A stretch of 64,000 nucleotides of DNA. Origin: Streptomyces cynarae. Lineage in GTDB: Bacteria; Actinomycetota; Actinomycetes; Streptomycetales; Streptomycetaceae. This document shows positions 29,789-38,560 of this stretch, in pieces. The position numbers and the translations under genes were made by a program. The notes beneath the pieces were generated by a model. The model made no database searches, was not told the DNA's origin, and saw nothing but the letters and a program-made list of their open reading frames with translations. Each line of letters starts with the position of its first letter. Position 1 is the stretch's first letter. The stretch is taken from assembly GCF_025642135.1 (NCBI RefSeq), contig NZ_CP106793.1, forward strand, positions 3,786,001 through 3,850,000, in the 5' to 3' direction.

Positions 29789-30946
29789 GTGGACGTGAAC
29801 GGCACTGTGGCCGAGGGCTTCGAGCCGGTCAGGGAGGCGTTCGTACGGAACTTCGAGGCGCTCGGCGAACGCGGGGCGGCCGTCGCCGTCTACCGGGACG
29901 GGCGCAAGGTCGTGGACCTGTGGGGCGGCACGAAGGACGTCGACGGCACGGCGCCCTGGCAGCGGGAGACGGCGCAGATCGTGCGCTCGGCGACCAAGGG
30001 CGTCGCGGCGGCCGTGCCGCTGATGCTGGCCGAGCGCGGGGAGCTGGACCTGGACGCCCCGGTCGGACACCTCTGGCCCGAGTACAAGGCGCAGGGCAAG
30101 GAGCACACGACGGTGCGCCACGTCCTGGCGCACCGGGCGGGTGTGCCGGTCCTGGACCGCCCGCTCACACCGGCCGAGGCAGCCGACCCCGACCTGGCGG
30201 CCACGGTGCTGGCCGGGCAGACCCCCGTCTGGGAGCCGGGCACGGACCACGGCTACCACGCACAGACGTACAGCTGGCTGACAAGTGAGCTGGTCCGGCG
30301 GGCCACGGGCCGTTCGATCGGCGAGTGGATCGCCACCGAGATCGCCGGGCCGCTGGGCCTGGACCTGTGGGTGGGCCTGCCGGAGGCGGAGGCGCACCGG
30401 GTGGGCCGCGTCGGCCGCATCGAGGCCCCGGCCCGGGAAAGCGCCCTGCGGACCCGCCCCAAGCGCGCGGTCGCCGACGCGTACGCGGACCCGGAGAGCC
30501 TGACCCGCCGTGCCTTCGCGGCGATCACCCCGCAGCCCGACGAGAACGACCCCGCCTACCGGGCGGCGGTGCTGCCCGCCTCGAACGGCATCGCGACGGC
30601 CGACGCGCTGGCCCGGTTCTACGCGGCGCTGACCGGCGAGGTGGACGGCGTACGCCTCTTCTCCCCCGCGACGGTGGAACTGGCCCGCCGGGAGGCCTCC
30701 TCGGGCCCGGACCGCGTGCTGGTGGTCCCCACCCGCTTCGGGCTCGGCTACATGCTCCATGGCAGCGCGTCCCCGCTGCTCGCCCCCGGCTCCTTCGGGC
30801 ACCCGGGCCGCGGCGGCGCACTGGGCTTCGCGGACCCGGAGTCGGGCATCGCCTTCGGGTATGTGACGAACGGCTTCCACAAGAGCGTGACAGCGGACCC
30901 GCGGGCACAGGCGCTGGTACGGGCGGTGCGGACGTCGCCGGCGTAG
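29789..30946 (+). CDS. Class C beta-lactamase-like serine hydrolase
   Basis: A 385-residue EstB/beta-lactamase-family protein without signal peptide, so probably a cytoplasmic esterase or peptidase. The SxxK motif is RSATKG (S about 70, K73). The Tyr motif lies in HGYHAQTYSW. A His-Gly near the end (SFGHPGRGGALGF) replaces the KTG triad. GTG 29789 has GGGAG 9 nt upstream. It stands alone between ohr and a strong terminator. Substrate unknown. Confidence -1.
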   Translation: MDVNGTVAEGFEPVREAFVRNFEALGERGAAVAVYRDGRKVVDLWGGTKDVDGTAPWQRETAQIVRSATKGVAAAVPLMLAERGELDLDAPVGHLWPEYKAQGKEHTTVRHVLAHRAGVPVLDRPLTPAEAADPDLAATVLAGQTPVWEPGTDHGYHAQTYSWLTSELVRRATGRSIGEWIATEIAGPLGLDLWVGLPEAEAHRVGRVGRIEAPARESALRTRPKRAVADAYADPESLTRRAFAAITPQPDENDPAYRAAVLPASNGIATADALARFYAALTGEVDGVRLFSPATVELARREASSGPDRVLVVPTRFGLGYMLHGSASPLLAPGSFGHPGRGGALGFADPESGIAFGYVTNGFHKSVTADPRAQALVRAVRTSPA

Positions 30947-30960
30947 CCGGGCACGACGCG

Positions 30961-30994
30961 GCGGTGCCCGCACGCCTCGACGTGCGGGCACCGC
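30961..30994. terminator. Bidirectional terminator
   Basis: A perfect 14-bp stem, GCGGTGCCCGCACG (30961-30974) and CGTGCGGGCACCGC (30981-30994), with a 6-nt loop. It lies between the convergent hydrolase and DUF1876 genes. Confidence -1.
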
Positions 30995-31040
30995 CGAAAT
31001 CGGTACTCCTCGCTCTCGCTGTTCGATCTCACTGTGCGCG

Positions 31041-31322
31041 TCAGTGGAACGTCAGCGGATGCGACGTCCTCCCTGACGCCTCGTCGATCTCGTCGTGCGC
31101 CTTGGTGAGCAGCTGCATCGCCAGCTCGTTCAGCGCACGGGCCCCCGCGATCTCCTCACCGACGCGCGGCTGATTCGAGTCCGAGCGGTGGCGGCTGGCG
31201 TACCCGCGTGCCCGGACCTCCTTGCCGTCGGGGAGCCGGACGAGCGCCGCCGCCCGCGTCCGCTGATCGTCCTCCTCGAATTCGAGTTCCACATGCCATC
31301 CGACTGCGGTGTTCATAGACAT
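31041..31322 (-). CDS. DUF1876 domain protein
   Basis: A 93-residue protein starting MSMNTAVGWHVELEFEEDD at ATG 31322, with GGAGG 8 nt upstream. It matches the DUF1876 family (dsRBD-like small actinobacterial proteins): RTRAAALVRLPDGKEVRARG and GEEIAGARALNELAMQLL. No membrane segment. The function is unknown. Convergent with the upstream hydrolase gene. Confidence -1.
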   Translation of the reverse strand: MSMNTAVGWHVELEFEEDDQRTRAAALVRLPDGKEVRARGYASRHRSDSNQPRVGEEIAGARALNELAMQLLTKAHDEIDEASGRTSHPLTFH

Positions 31323-31411
31323 GACGATCACCTCCGGAACCGCTGATTCCAGGGTGCTCCTCCTCGTCTCCCGATGCACGGCGCGGGCACCTTCGGAATC
31401 CTTGGGAGCCT

Positions 31412-32302
31412 TCAGGAACCGGACTTCTCGTCGAAGCTGGCGAAGTACGCGGCGGCCATGTCCTCGTCGGCGTGACCCTGGGCGGCGGCGCGGGCGAGGC
31501 GTTCGGCGGTCGCGGCGGCCACGTCGAGGCGGACGCCGTGCTCCTCCCCGGCCCGGACGATCAGGCGGGCGTCCTTCTCGGCCGTCGCCACGGCGAAACT
31601 GGCCGGGGTCAGCGTGCCGTTCAGAAGGAGGCCGGCCTTGGCGTGCAGGTAGCCCATGTCCAGCGGGCCGCCCGCGATGATGTCGAAGAACTTCTGCGGG
31701 TCCACGTCCAGGGCCTTGGCCAGGGCCAGTACCTCGCCGGTCGCGGCGGTGGCGGCGAGGACCCAGCTGTTGGCCACCAGCTTCAGACAGCTGGCGCTGC
31801 CCGCCGCACCGTCCTGACCGGTCCACAGCGTGCGGGCGCCGACGGCGTCGAAGACGGGCGTCACCGTCTCCCGCCCCTCGGAGGGCCCGGCGGCGAGGAC
31901 GGTCAGCTGCCCGGCCTCCGCGGGCTGGCGGGTGCCGAGCACGGGGGCGTCGTAGAAGGCCAGGCCGTGCTCGCGGGCGAAGGCGGCCAGCTCGCCCGTG
32001 GCCTCGATCCCGGCGGTGGTCGACTGCACCCAGGCGGTGCCGGGGCGCAGGGCGTCGGCGGCCTCCCGCATGACCTGCAGGACGGTGGCGCCGTCGTAGA
32101 GCATGGTCAGGACGACATCGGCATCCCGCACCGCCTCGGCGGGGGTGCCGGCGACCTGCGCGCCGTCGGCGGCGAGCGGCTCGGCCTTGTCACGGGTGCG
32201 GTTCCAGGCGCGGACGGTGTGTCCGGCGCGGGCGATGTTGCGGGCCATCGCGGCGCCCATGATGCCGGTACCGAGGACGCTCACGGTGAGCTTGTCTTTC
32301 AT
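31412..32302 (-). CDS. NAD(P)-dependent beta-hydroxyacid dehydrogenase-like protein
   Basis: A 296-residue member of the 3-hydroxyisobutyrate/6-phosphogluconate dehydrogenase superfamily. Rossmann motif VLGTGIMGAAMARN at the N-terminus, the substrate-binding DAPVLGTRQPAEAGQLTV segment, and the catalytic Lys region GSASCLKLVANSW. ATG 32302 has AGGAAG upstream. The substrate is unknown; imine reductases have the same layout. Monocistronic by appearance. Confidence -1.
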   Translation of the reverse strand: MKDKLTVSVLGTGIMGAAMARNIARAGHTVRAWNRTRDKAEPLAADGAQVAGTPAEAVRDADVVLTMLYDGATVLQVMREAADALRPGTAWVQSTTAGIEATGELAAFAREHGLAFYDAPVLGTRQPAEAGQLTVLAAGPSEGRETVTPVFDAVGARTLWTGQDGAAGSASCLKLVANSWVLAATAATGEVLALAKALDVDPQKFFDIIAGGPLDMGYLHAKAGLLLNGTLTPASFAVATAEKDARLIVRAGEEHGVRLDVAAATAERLARAAAQGHADEDMAAAYFASFDEKSGS

Positions 32303-32531
32303 GACGTCAACTTCCTGATCCCACGGTGACTGATGCGCTCCCCATGCTCCCCCAGCGGGCGAGCGTTCCGTCGTCGCCCACCCGGCGTGCGGCATCACTC
32401 CGCATCCGACCGCCGGACCGGCGGCCGGCCGTGGCATCCGTCGCAGCCACTCCTACGACGGAGGCCACAGGCGATTTCGGCCTCGGGGTCGGTGGGGTGG
32501 CTTTCCTGGATCTGCCGGCCCGGTCGAGGTC

Positions 32532-33305
32532 CTAATCGGTCCAGTCCGGCTTGCGCTTCTCGAGGAAGGCGGCCATGCCCTCCCGGGCCGCAGGGGTCTG
32601 GGAAGCAGCCGCCATCACCTCGAGGGCAATCGTGTAGGCGTCGGCCTCGGGGCGGTCGAGCTGCGCGTACAAGATCTGCTTGCCCAGGGCCTTGCTCGCG
32701 CGACTGCCCCGTGTCGCTCTGGCCAGCAGCCCGGCGACCCCCTCGTCGAGTTGGGTGTCCGGCACGACCCGGTTGACCAGTCCCCAGTCGAGCGCGGTGG
32801 CGGCGTCGATGACGTCGCCGGTCAGAGCAAGCTCCATCAACCGCTTACGGCCGACCGCCCGGGCCACCGGCACCGCCGGGGTGTGGCAGAACCAGCCGCC
32901 CTTGCCCCCGGGCAGCGCGAAACCGGCCGACTCCGCAGCCACCGCCAGGTCGCAGGACGCCACCAGCTGGCAGCCCGCGGCGGTCGCCAGGCCATGCACC
33001 CGGGCGATGACCACTTGCGGCACGGACTCGATGGTGCGCATCAGCTCGGTGCACAGCTGCAGCAGCTCCCGGACCCCGGCCAGATCCCGAACGGCGACGT
33101 CGCCGAAGTCGTGCCCCGCGGAGAACACCGGCCCCGCACCAGCCAGGACGACCCCGGACGCGTCGGACTCCGCCGTCTCGCGGAAAGCCGCCAGCAGCTC
33201 GGCGAGATGATCCGCGGACAAAGAGTTGCGCCGCGAGGCCCGGTTCATGGTGATGGTGACCGTGTCACCCTCGCGCTTGAGCAGAATGTGTTCGTACTCG
33301 CCCAT
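32532..33305 (-). CDS. Enoyl-CoA hydratase/isomerase family protein
   Basis: A 257-residue crotonase-fold protein. The oxyanion-hole segments are FSAGHDFGDV and HGLATAAGCQLVASCDLAVA. Then come PGGKGGWFCHTPAVPVAR and the C-terminal EGMAAFLEKRKPDW. ATG 33305 is the natural start. It likely acts on an acyl-CoA in beta-oxidation or catabolism, but the substrate is not readable. The 229-bp gap to the dehydrogenase gene downstream shows no coding signal. Confidence -1.
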   Translation of the reverse strand: MGEYEHILLKREGDTVTITMNRASRRNSLSADHLAELLAAFRETAESDASGVVLAGAGPVFSAGHDFGDVAVRDLAGVRELLQLCTELMRTIESVPQVVIARVHGLATAAGCQLVASCDLAVAAESAGFALPGGKGGWFCHTPAVPVARAVGRKRLMELALTGDVIDAATALDWGLVNRVVPDTQLDEGVAGLLARATRGSRASKALGKQILYAQLDRPEADAYTIALEVMAAASQTPAAREGMAAFLEKRKPDWTD

Positions 33306-33341
33306 ACCCCGACGTTACGTCGCCCGCAGCCGGAGGAAAAC

Positions 33342-33881
33342 TCAACCGTGGCCCGCGGGAGGAATTGGCCTGCAGTACCAGCCGAAGTTCGAGAGAGCCG
33401 GGGATGTCCAGAAGGTCACCGTCGGCCCGTACGAGCCGTCCTCCTCGTCGCTCACCTCGACGGTGATCTCCCGGTCGGGATGGCGCGCGGACAGGACTCC
33501 CTGCCAGCACTCCCCCAGAGCCAGCGCGAGTTGGGGCAGTTCCTCGCCCAGCCGATCGTCGTCCGCCAAGGGGGTGTTGCCGAAAGTGGCCCACAACTCG
33601 ACGTGGTTGGTGACTGCTTCGATGCGTTTCCGATCGCCGCCCAGGTTCGTGAACCAGTTGTCGACAGTGTCCTGACGGAAGCGCTCCTTGAGGAACACGC
33701 AGCCCCGGTACTGGACCGTCTCGGGGCAGAACAGCCAGGCCGCGGCCAGGACGAAGCGCAGGCCGCCCTCGAGGTCGAGGTAGTTCTCCGGGGAGAGCTC
33801 CTCGTCCTTCCAGTCGGTGCGCCATTGCCTGAAGAACGCCGGCAGCTCACGCTCGGACCACGACGGTTTGCTGGTGCTCAC
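33342..33881 (-). CDS. Hypothetical protein
   Basis: A 179-residue protein that I do not recognise. GTG 33881 with GGGAGG upstream gives MSTSKPSWSERELPAFFRQW. The product is soluble, Trp-rich and acidic (EVSDEEDGSYGPTVTFWTS). The helical middle includes NHVELWATFGNTPLADDDRLGEELPQLA. Strong third-position G/C supports it as real. It faces the same way as the enoyl-CoA hydratase gene and the EamA gene. Confidence -1.
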   Translation of the reverse strand: MSTSKPSWSERELPAFFRQWRTDWKDEELSPENYLDLEGGLRFVLAAAWLFCPETVQYRGCVFLKERFRQDTVDNWFTNLGGDRKRIEAVTNHVELWATFGNTPLADDDRLGEELPQLALALGECWQGVLSARHPDREITVEVSDEEDGSYGPTVTFWTSPALSNFGWYCRPIPPAGHG

Positions 33882-33924
33882 AGGACCTCCCAGTCGGCTA
33901 CGGGTACCGAGCCCGACGCTTCGG

Positions 33925-34770
33925 CTAACCGGCGTGCAGCATCAGCCCGATCCCGACCATCACCAGCCCGGCCGCCGCGATCCGCGGAACGCCGAACCGC
34001 TCCTTGAAGAAGACGGCACCGATGGCCGCGCCGACGATGATCGAGGACTCCCGCAGGGCGGCGATGGGCGCCAGCTCCGCCCGGGTCTGCGCCCACAGCA
34101 CGAGGGCGTACGCCGCCACGGACAGCGCGGAGCCGAGCAGCCCGAGCGCCGCGAACGGCCGGAGCCGCGCGGTGAATTCGCCCCGCCACCGGTACCAGGC
34201 GTACGCGGGGATGACGACCCCCTGCACGGCCAACAGCCAGGCGACGTAGCCGAGGGAGGACCCCGAGGCCCGTACGCCCAGACCGTCCACCAGGGTGTAC
34301 GCGGCGATCGTCAGGCCGGTGGCGAGTGCGGCGCCGATGGCCGCCCAGTTCGGCCGGCGCCCGCGCAGCCCCCACAGCGCGACCCCGGTCAGCCCGGCGC
34401 ACGATACGGCGACGCCCGCCGCCGCCCAGCCGTCCGGCACCTCGTGGGCGAACACCGCCGCGAGCACGGTGACGACCAGGGGCGCGGTGCCGCGCGCGAT
34501 GGGGTACGCCTGCCCGAAGTCGCCCAGCCGGAAGGAGCGCATCAGCAGCGCCATGTAGGCGATGTGGATGACCGCGGAGGCCAGAAGGTACGGCCATGCC
34601 CGGGCCGCCGGGAACGCCGCGCACAGGGCGATCGCGAGTCCGATGAGCACCCCGCCACCCGAGATCAGAGTGAAGCCGACCAGCTTGTCGGTGATGCGGT
34701 GGGCGATGGCGTTCCAGCTGGCGTGCGTCACGGCGGCGAGCAGCACCGCCATGGCGACGGCGGGCGTCAC
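33925..34770 (-). CDS. EamA/DMT-family transporter
   Basis: A 281-residue protein with about ten hydrophobic helices in two EamA repeats (each about 130 residues), typical of drug/metabolite exporters. Motifs include THASWNAIAHR in helix 1 and LRESSIIVGAAIGAVFFKERFG in the second repeat. GTG 34770 overlaps the ybaK stop codon by 4 nt (GTGA), so the two genes are coupled. The substrate is unknown. Confidence -1.
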   Translation of the reverse strand: MTPAVAMAVLLAAVTHASWNAIAHRITDKLVGFTLISGGGVLIGLAIALCAAFPAARAWPYLLASAVIHIAYMALLMRSFRLGDFGQAYPIARGTAPLVVTVLAAVFAHEVPDGWAAAGVAVSCAGLTGVALWGLRGRRPNWAAIGAALATGLTIAAYTLVDGLGVRASGSSLGYVAWLLAVQGVVIPAYAWYRWRGEFTARLRPFAALGLLGSALSVAAYALVLWAQTRAELAPIAALRESSIIVGAAIGAVFFKERFGVPRIAAAGLVMVGIGLMLHAG

Positions 34771-35312
34771 GAGGTCTGCTCGCACACGTCCACCAGCGTG
34801 CCGCCCGCATGGGCGATCAGTGACTTCGGGTCCATCGGGAACACGGCGTGGGGAGTGCCGGCGGCGGCCCACACGGTGTCGTGGTCGAGCAGCGCACGGT
34901 CGGCGAGCACCCGCGTCCTCGTACGGTGCCCGAAGGGCGGCACGCCACCGATCGCGTACCCGGTGGTCTCCCGTACGACATCGGGCTTGGCCCGGGTGAC
35001 CTTCTCGGCGCCGAGCTCCTCGCGGACGCGCGCCACGTCCACCCGCGATGCCCCGTCCATGAGCACGAGCACCGGCTCCCCTCCCCCAAGCTCTCGGCTC
35101 CGCTCGAGCAGGGGGGACCCCCACGCCACGAAGACCAGCGACTTGCAGATCTCGCTGAGCTCGCACCCGATCGCGGCGGCGGCCTCGGCGGCGGTACGGG
35201 TGGCGTCCGGGAAGCGGCGGATGCGCGTGCTCAGTTCACCGAGCCCCAGCTCCTCGAGGGCGGCGGCGAAACGGGGATGGGCTCCGGACTCTCCAGCGGG
35301 CGTCGTCGTCAT
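34767..35312 (-). CDS. YbaK/EbsC-family aminoacyl-tRNA deacylase-like protein
   Basis: A 181-residue YbaK/EbsC-fold protein; the family hydrolyses misacylated Cys- or Ala-tRNA. Typical segments are IGCELSEICKSLVFV, PVLVLMDGASRVD, ETTGYAIGGVPPFGH and VWAAAGTPHAVF. ATG 35312 is used; a GTG 9 bp upstream is the alternative and neither has a strong ribosome site. Between the FVAW and GEPV segments a 14-residue insert (GSPLLERSRELGGG) coincides with a palindromic DNA repeat, so the loop is an acquired insertion. Coupled to the EamA gene. Confidence -1.
   Translation of the reverse strand: MTTTPAGESGAHPRFAAALEELGLGELSTRIRRFPDATRTAAEAAAAIGCELSEICKSLVFVAWGSPLLERSRELGGGEPVLVLMDGASRVDVARVREELGAEKVTRAKPDVVRETTGYAIGGVPPFGHRTRTRVLADRALLDHDTVWAAAGTPHAVFPMDPKSLIAHAGGTLVDVCEQTS
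35081..35118. repeat. Palindromic repeat inserted in frame within the ybaK-like gene
   Basis: C-rich arm CTCCCCCAAGCTC (35081-35093) faces CGAGCAGGGGGGAC (35105-35118) around a short centre. From memory this is one of the most common dispersed palindromes of Streptomyces genomes, usually intergenic. Here it is inside a coding region and in frame. Confidence -1.
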
Positions 35313-35410
35313 GGACGTCACGCTAGCGGCGGGTGTCCGCCGCGTGCGAGCGACTTACAGGGCGCCCCACCCACCGGTGAGGCGCCCTGCTTTCGTTCAG
35401 GAGCCGTCGC

Positions 35411-37648
35411 TCAGACCCGTACCAGCTCCCGGTCCTGGTCCGGATCCGCGTCCGGGTTCCGGCGATCGGCCGCGTCGGCCGCCGCCCGCAGGCCCTCACC
35501 CTCGACGTCCACGTTCGGCAGTGCCCGGTCCAGCCACTTCGGCAGCCACCACGCCCGGCGGCCCAGCAGCGCCAGGACCGCCGGAACCAGCGCCATCCGG
35601 ACCACGAAGGCGTCGAAGAACACCGCGATCGCGAGGCCGAAGCCGATCATCTTGATCATCGACTCGCTGGAGCCGATGAAACCGGAGAACACCGCGATCA
35701 TGATCACGGCCGCCGCCGTCACCACCCGCGCACCGTGCCGGAAGCCGGTCACGATCGCCTGGCCGGGGGTCTCCCCGTGGACGTACGCCTCACGCATACG
35801 GGTCACGAGGAAGACCTCGTAGTCCATCGCCAGGCCGAACACCACGCCCACCATGAAGATCGGCATCATCGACATGATCGGGCCCGTCTGCTGGACGCCC
35901 AGCAGACCGGACAGCCAGCCCCACTGGAACACCGCGACCACCGCACCGAGCGCCGCCGTCACCGAGAGCAGGAAGCCGAGCGCCGCCTTCAGCGGGACCA
36001 GGATCGAGCGGAAGACCACGATCAGGAGGAGGAAGGCGAGGCCGACCACCAGCGCCAGATACGGGATCAGCGCGTCGTTGAGCTTCTGCGAGAAGTCGAT
36101 GTTCATCGCCGTCGTGCCGGTGACCAGCAGCTTGGCGTCCGTCTTCGCCCCCAGCCCGGCGCCGGTGTCCCGGATGCCGTGCACCAGGTCCTCGGTGGTC
36201 GCCGAGGACGGCTTGGAGCCGGGGACGACCGTGATCATCGCCGTGTCGCCCGCCTTGTTGTACGTCGCCGGCGTGACCGTCGTGACGTCCTTCAGGCCCT
36301 TGATGTCGTCGGTCACCGTCGCGACCGCCGCCTTCGGGTCGTCGCTCGCCTTGGCGTCGACCACCACCATCAGCGGCCCGTTGAAGCCGGGCCCGAAGCC
36401 CTCCGACAGCAGGTCGTACGCCCGGCGCTGGGTAGTGGACGTCGGCTGGGAACCGTCGTCCGGCAGACCCAGTTCCAGCCGGGATGCCGGAACGGCCGCG
36501 GCACCGAGGCCGATCACAACCAGCAGCAGGACGGCGACCGGGCGGCGGACGACGAAGCTCGCCCAGCGCGTGCCCATGTTGGGCTTGTCCTTCGTGCCGG
36601 CCGCGGCCCGGCCGCCGCCCAGCAGCCTGCTCTTCTCTCCCGCGGGCTTGACCCTGCGGCCCGCGTAGCCGAGCAGCGCCGGGACCATCGTCAGCGCGAT
36701 CAGGACCGCGATGGCCACGGTGCCGGCCGCCGCGACACCCATCTTCGTCAGCATCGGGATGTTCACGACCGACAGGCCCACCAGAGCGATCACCACGGTC
36801 AGCCCCGCGAAGACCACCGCCGAACCCGCCGTGCCGACCGCCCGGCCCGCCGCCTCCTCGCGCTCACGGCCCTCGGCCAACTCCGCCCGGTAGCGGGAGA
36901 CGATGAACAGCGCGTAGTCGATGCCGACCGCGAGGCCGATCATCATGGCCAGCGTGGAGGTCGTGGTGCCGAGGTCCAGGGCGTTCGCCAGCGCCGTGAT
37001 CGAGGAGACGCCGATGCCGACGCCGATCAGGGCCGTGAGCAGCGGCAGCCCGGCCGCCACCAGCGAACCGAAGGTGATGACGAGGACGACCGCGGCGACC
37101 GCGATGCCGATGACCTCTGTCGCGCCCGTCTCCGGTGCGGCCTGCAGCGCGTCACCGCCGATCTCGACGGTCAGCCCGGCGCCCCGCGCGTCCTGCGCGG
37201 CCTGATTCAGGGCGTCCTTGGAGGAGTCCTTCAGCTCCATCCCGGAGACCTTGTACTTCACCTGCGCGTACGCGATCGTGCCGTTCCTGCTGACGGCGTG
37301 CGCGGTGAACGGGTCGGCGACGGACACCACTTCGGAACCCGAGCGCAGTTCCCTGACGGTCTTCTCGACGACCGCCTTGTTGTCCTTGGCCGTCACCTTC
37401 TCCCCGCCGGGCGCCTTGAAGACGACACGGGCGGTCGCACCGTCGGCGCTCATCCCCGGGAAGCGCTGTTCGAGCAGGTCGAAGGCCTTCTGGGCCTCGG
37501 TGCCGGGGATGGAGAAGGAGGAGGAGCCCGCCGCCGGGGCGCCGGCGGCGCCGACGCCCGCGAGCGTCAGCAGCGCCACCCAGATCAGGGCGACGAAGTG
37601 CCGTCGCCGGAAGGCGAGACGGCCGAGTCTGTAGAGAAAAGTGGCCAC
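35411..37648 (-). CDS. MMPL-family RND exporter
   Basis: A 745-residue membrane exporter of the MMPL family with 12 predicted helices: one helix, a large extracytoplasmic loop (about residues 40-170), five helices, then the same pattern repeated. Motifs include GLAVGIDYALFIVSRYR in the first half and VFGLAMDYEVFLVTRMREAYVHG in the second, the paired proton-relay Asp/Tyr segments. MMPL proteins export lipids or hydrophobic compounds. It is downstream of a TetR gene on the same strand and probably controlled by it. Confidence -1.
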   Translation of the reverse strand: MATFLYRLGRLAFRRRHFVALIWVALLTLAGVGAAGAPAAGSSSFSIPGTEAQKAFDLLEQRFPGMSADGATARVVFKAPGGEKVTAKDNKAVVEKTVRELRSGSEVVSVADPFTAHAVSRNGTIAYAQVKYKVSGMELKDSSKDALNQAAQDARGAGLTVEIGGDALQAAPETGATEVIGIAVAAVVLVITFGSLVAAGLPLLTALIGVGIGVSSITALANALDLGTTTSTLAMMIGLAVGIDYALFIVSRYRAELAEGREREEAAGRAVGTAGSAVVFAGLTVVIALVGLSVVNIPMLTKMGVAAAGTVAIAVLIALTMVPALLGYAGRRVKPAGEKSRLLGGGRAAAGTKDKPNMGTRWASFVVRRPVAVLLLVVIGLGAAAVPASRLELGLPDDGSQPTSTTQRRAYDLLSEGFGPGFNGPLMVVVDAKASDDPKAAVATVTDDIKGLKDVTTVTPATYNKAGDTAMITVVPGSKPSSATTEDLVHGIRDTGAGLGAKTDAKLLVTGTTAMNIDFSQKLNDALIPYLALVVGLAFLLLIVVFRSILVPLKAALGFLLSVTAALGAVVAVFQWGWLSGLLGVQQTGPIMSMMPIFMVGVVFGLAMDYEVFLVTRMREAYVHGETPGQAIVTGFRHGARVVTAAAVIMIAVFSGFIGSSESMIKMIGFGLAIAVFFDAFVVRMALVPAVLALLGRRAWWLPKWLDRALPNVDVEGEGLRAAADAADRRNPDADPDQDRELVRV

Positions 37649-37748
37649 GAGGGCGTACTCCCGGTCAGTCGTGGGGTTTTCAGGGCATGGGTGATCAGCC
37701 CGACGACGTGAGCGGTGACGTCAGGTGGGGGCTAGCTCGGGGGACAGG

Positions 37749-38348
37749 TCAGGTGGTGGGCGCGCCGAGAGCGGGGAGGACCACGGCGTCGATGTACGAG
37801 CGCAGGAACGCCTGCGTGGGCGGCTGGTTGTCGACGAGGGAGCGCGTGGCGAAGGCGCCGATCAACATGTGCACCACGAACTGCAGCGCGGGGTTGTCGG
37901 CGCGGATCTCCCCGCGGTCGACGGCCCGCTGCAGCACGCGCCGGAACTCTTCCCTCTCCGGTTCGACGAGGTGCTCCCGGAACGCCCGCAGAAGGTCGGG
38001 GTTGGTGTGCGTCGCCATGGCCAGACCCCGCATCAGGGCGTGGTTCTGCTCCATGGTGCAGTCGTCCTGGTGTGCCGTGAGGGCGTGGAAGTCGCCCCGC
38101 AGGGACCCGGTGTCGACCTCCGCGAAGCGGCTCGGCTTGCCGTGCCGGATCGCCTTCGCCACCAGCTCGGCCTTGCCGCCCCACTGGCGGTAGAGCGTCG
38201 CCTTGCTGGACCGGGTGCGGGCGGCCACGGCGTCCATCGTCAGGGCGTCGTAGCCGACTTCACGGAGCAGGTCGAGCACGGCCTCGTACAACTCGGCCTC
38301 GCGCTCGGGGGTGATACGACTACGACGCCCTGTCGCGACATCGGTCAT
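37749..38348 (-). CDS. TetR-family regulator of the MMPL exporter
   Basis: A 199-residue TetR repressor. N-terminal HTH: RSRITPEREAELYEAVLDLL then TMDAVAARTRSSKATLYRQWGGKAEL. A TetR_C-type ligand domain follows. ATG 38348 has GGAGAGG upstream. It is 100 bp upstream of the MMPL gene, in the same direction. Two matching palindromes occur between it and the divergent protease gene, so it likely autoregulates and responds to an exporter substrate. Confidence -1.
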   Translation of the reverse strand: MTDVATGRRSRITPEREAELYEAVLDLLREVGYDALTMDAVAARTRSSKATLYRQWGGKAELVAKAIRHGKPSRFAEVDTGSLRGDFHALTAHQDDCTMEQNHALMRGLAMATHTNPDLLRAFREHLVEPEREEFRRVLQRAVDRGEIRADNPALQFVVHMLIGAFATRSLVDNQPPTQAFLRSYIDAVVLPALGAPTT

Positions 38349-38407
38349 GCGACTCACCTCTCCTGCTCGGTGCTTCCTGCTTCCCGCCCGGAGCGGCAGG
38401 GCTCCGA

Positions 38408-38469
38408 ACGAGACTGTTTCGTACGCCATGACGATACCCCGACAGCCAAGCGAAACGAAACAGTTTCGT
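38408..38469. promoter_or_regulatory. Two TetR-type operators
   Basis: ACGAAACAGTTTCGT (38455-38469) is a perfect 15-bp palindrome. ACGAGACTGTTTCGT (38408-38422) has one mismatch. They are 47 bp apart between the tetR start (38348) and the divergent protease start (38561). This is a common TetR half-site pattern (GAAAC/GTTTC). Confidence -1.
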
Positions 38470-38560
38470 ACGTGTCATGGGTCACGCGGCTGCCGACGCC
38501 CTCGCCGACACACCCTCCCTACGAGTTGCCGCGGCCCGTCGCCGGACGAAGCATGGGTAG

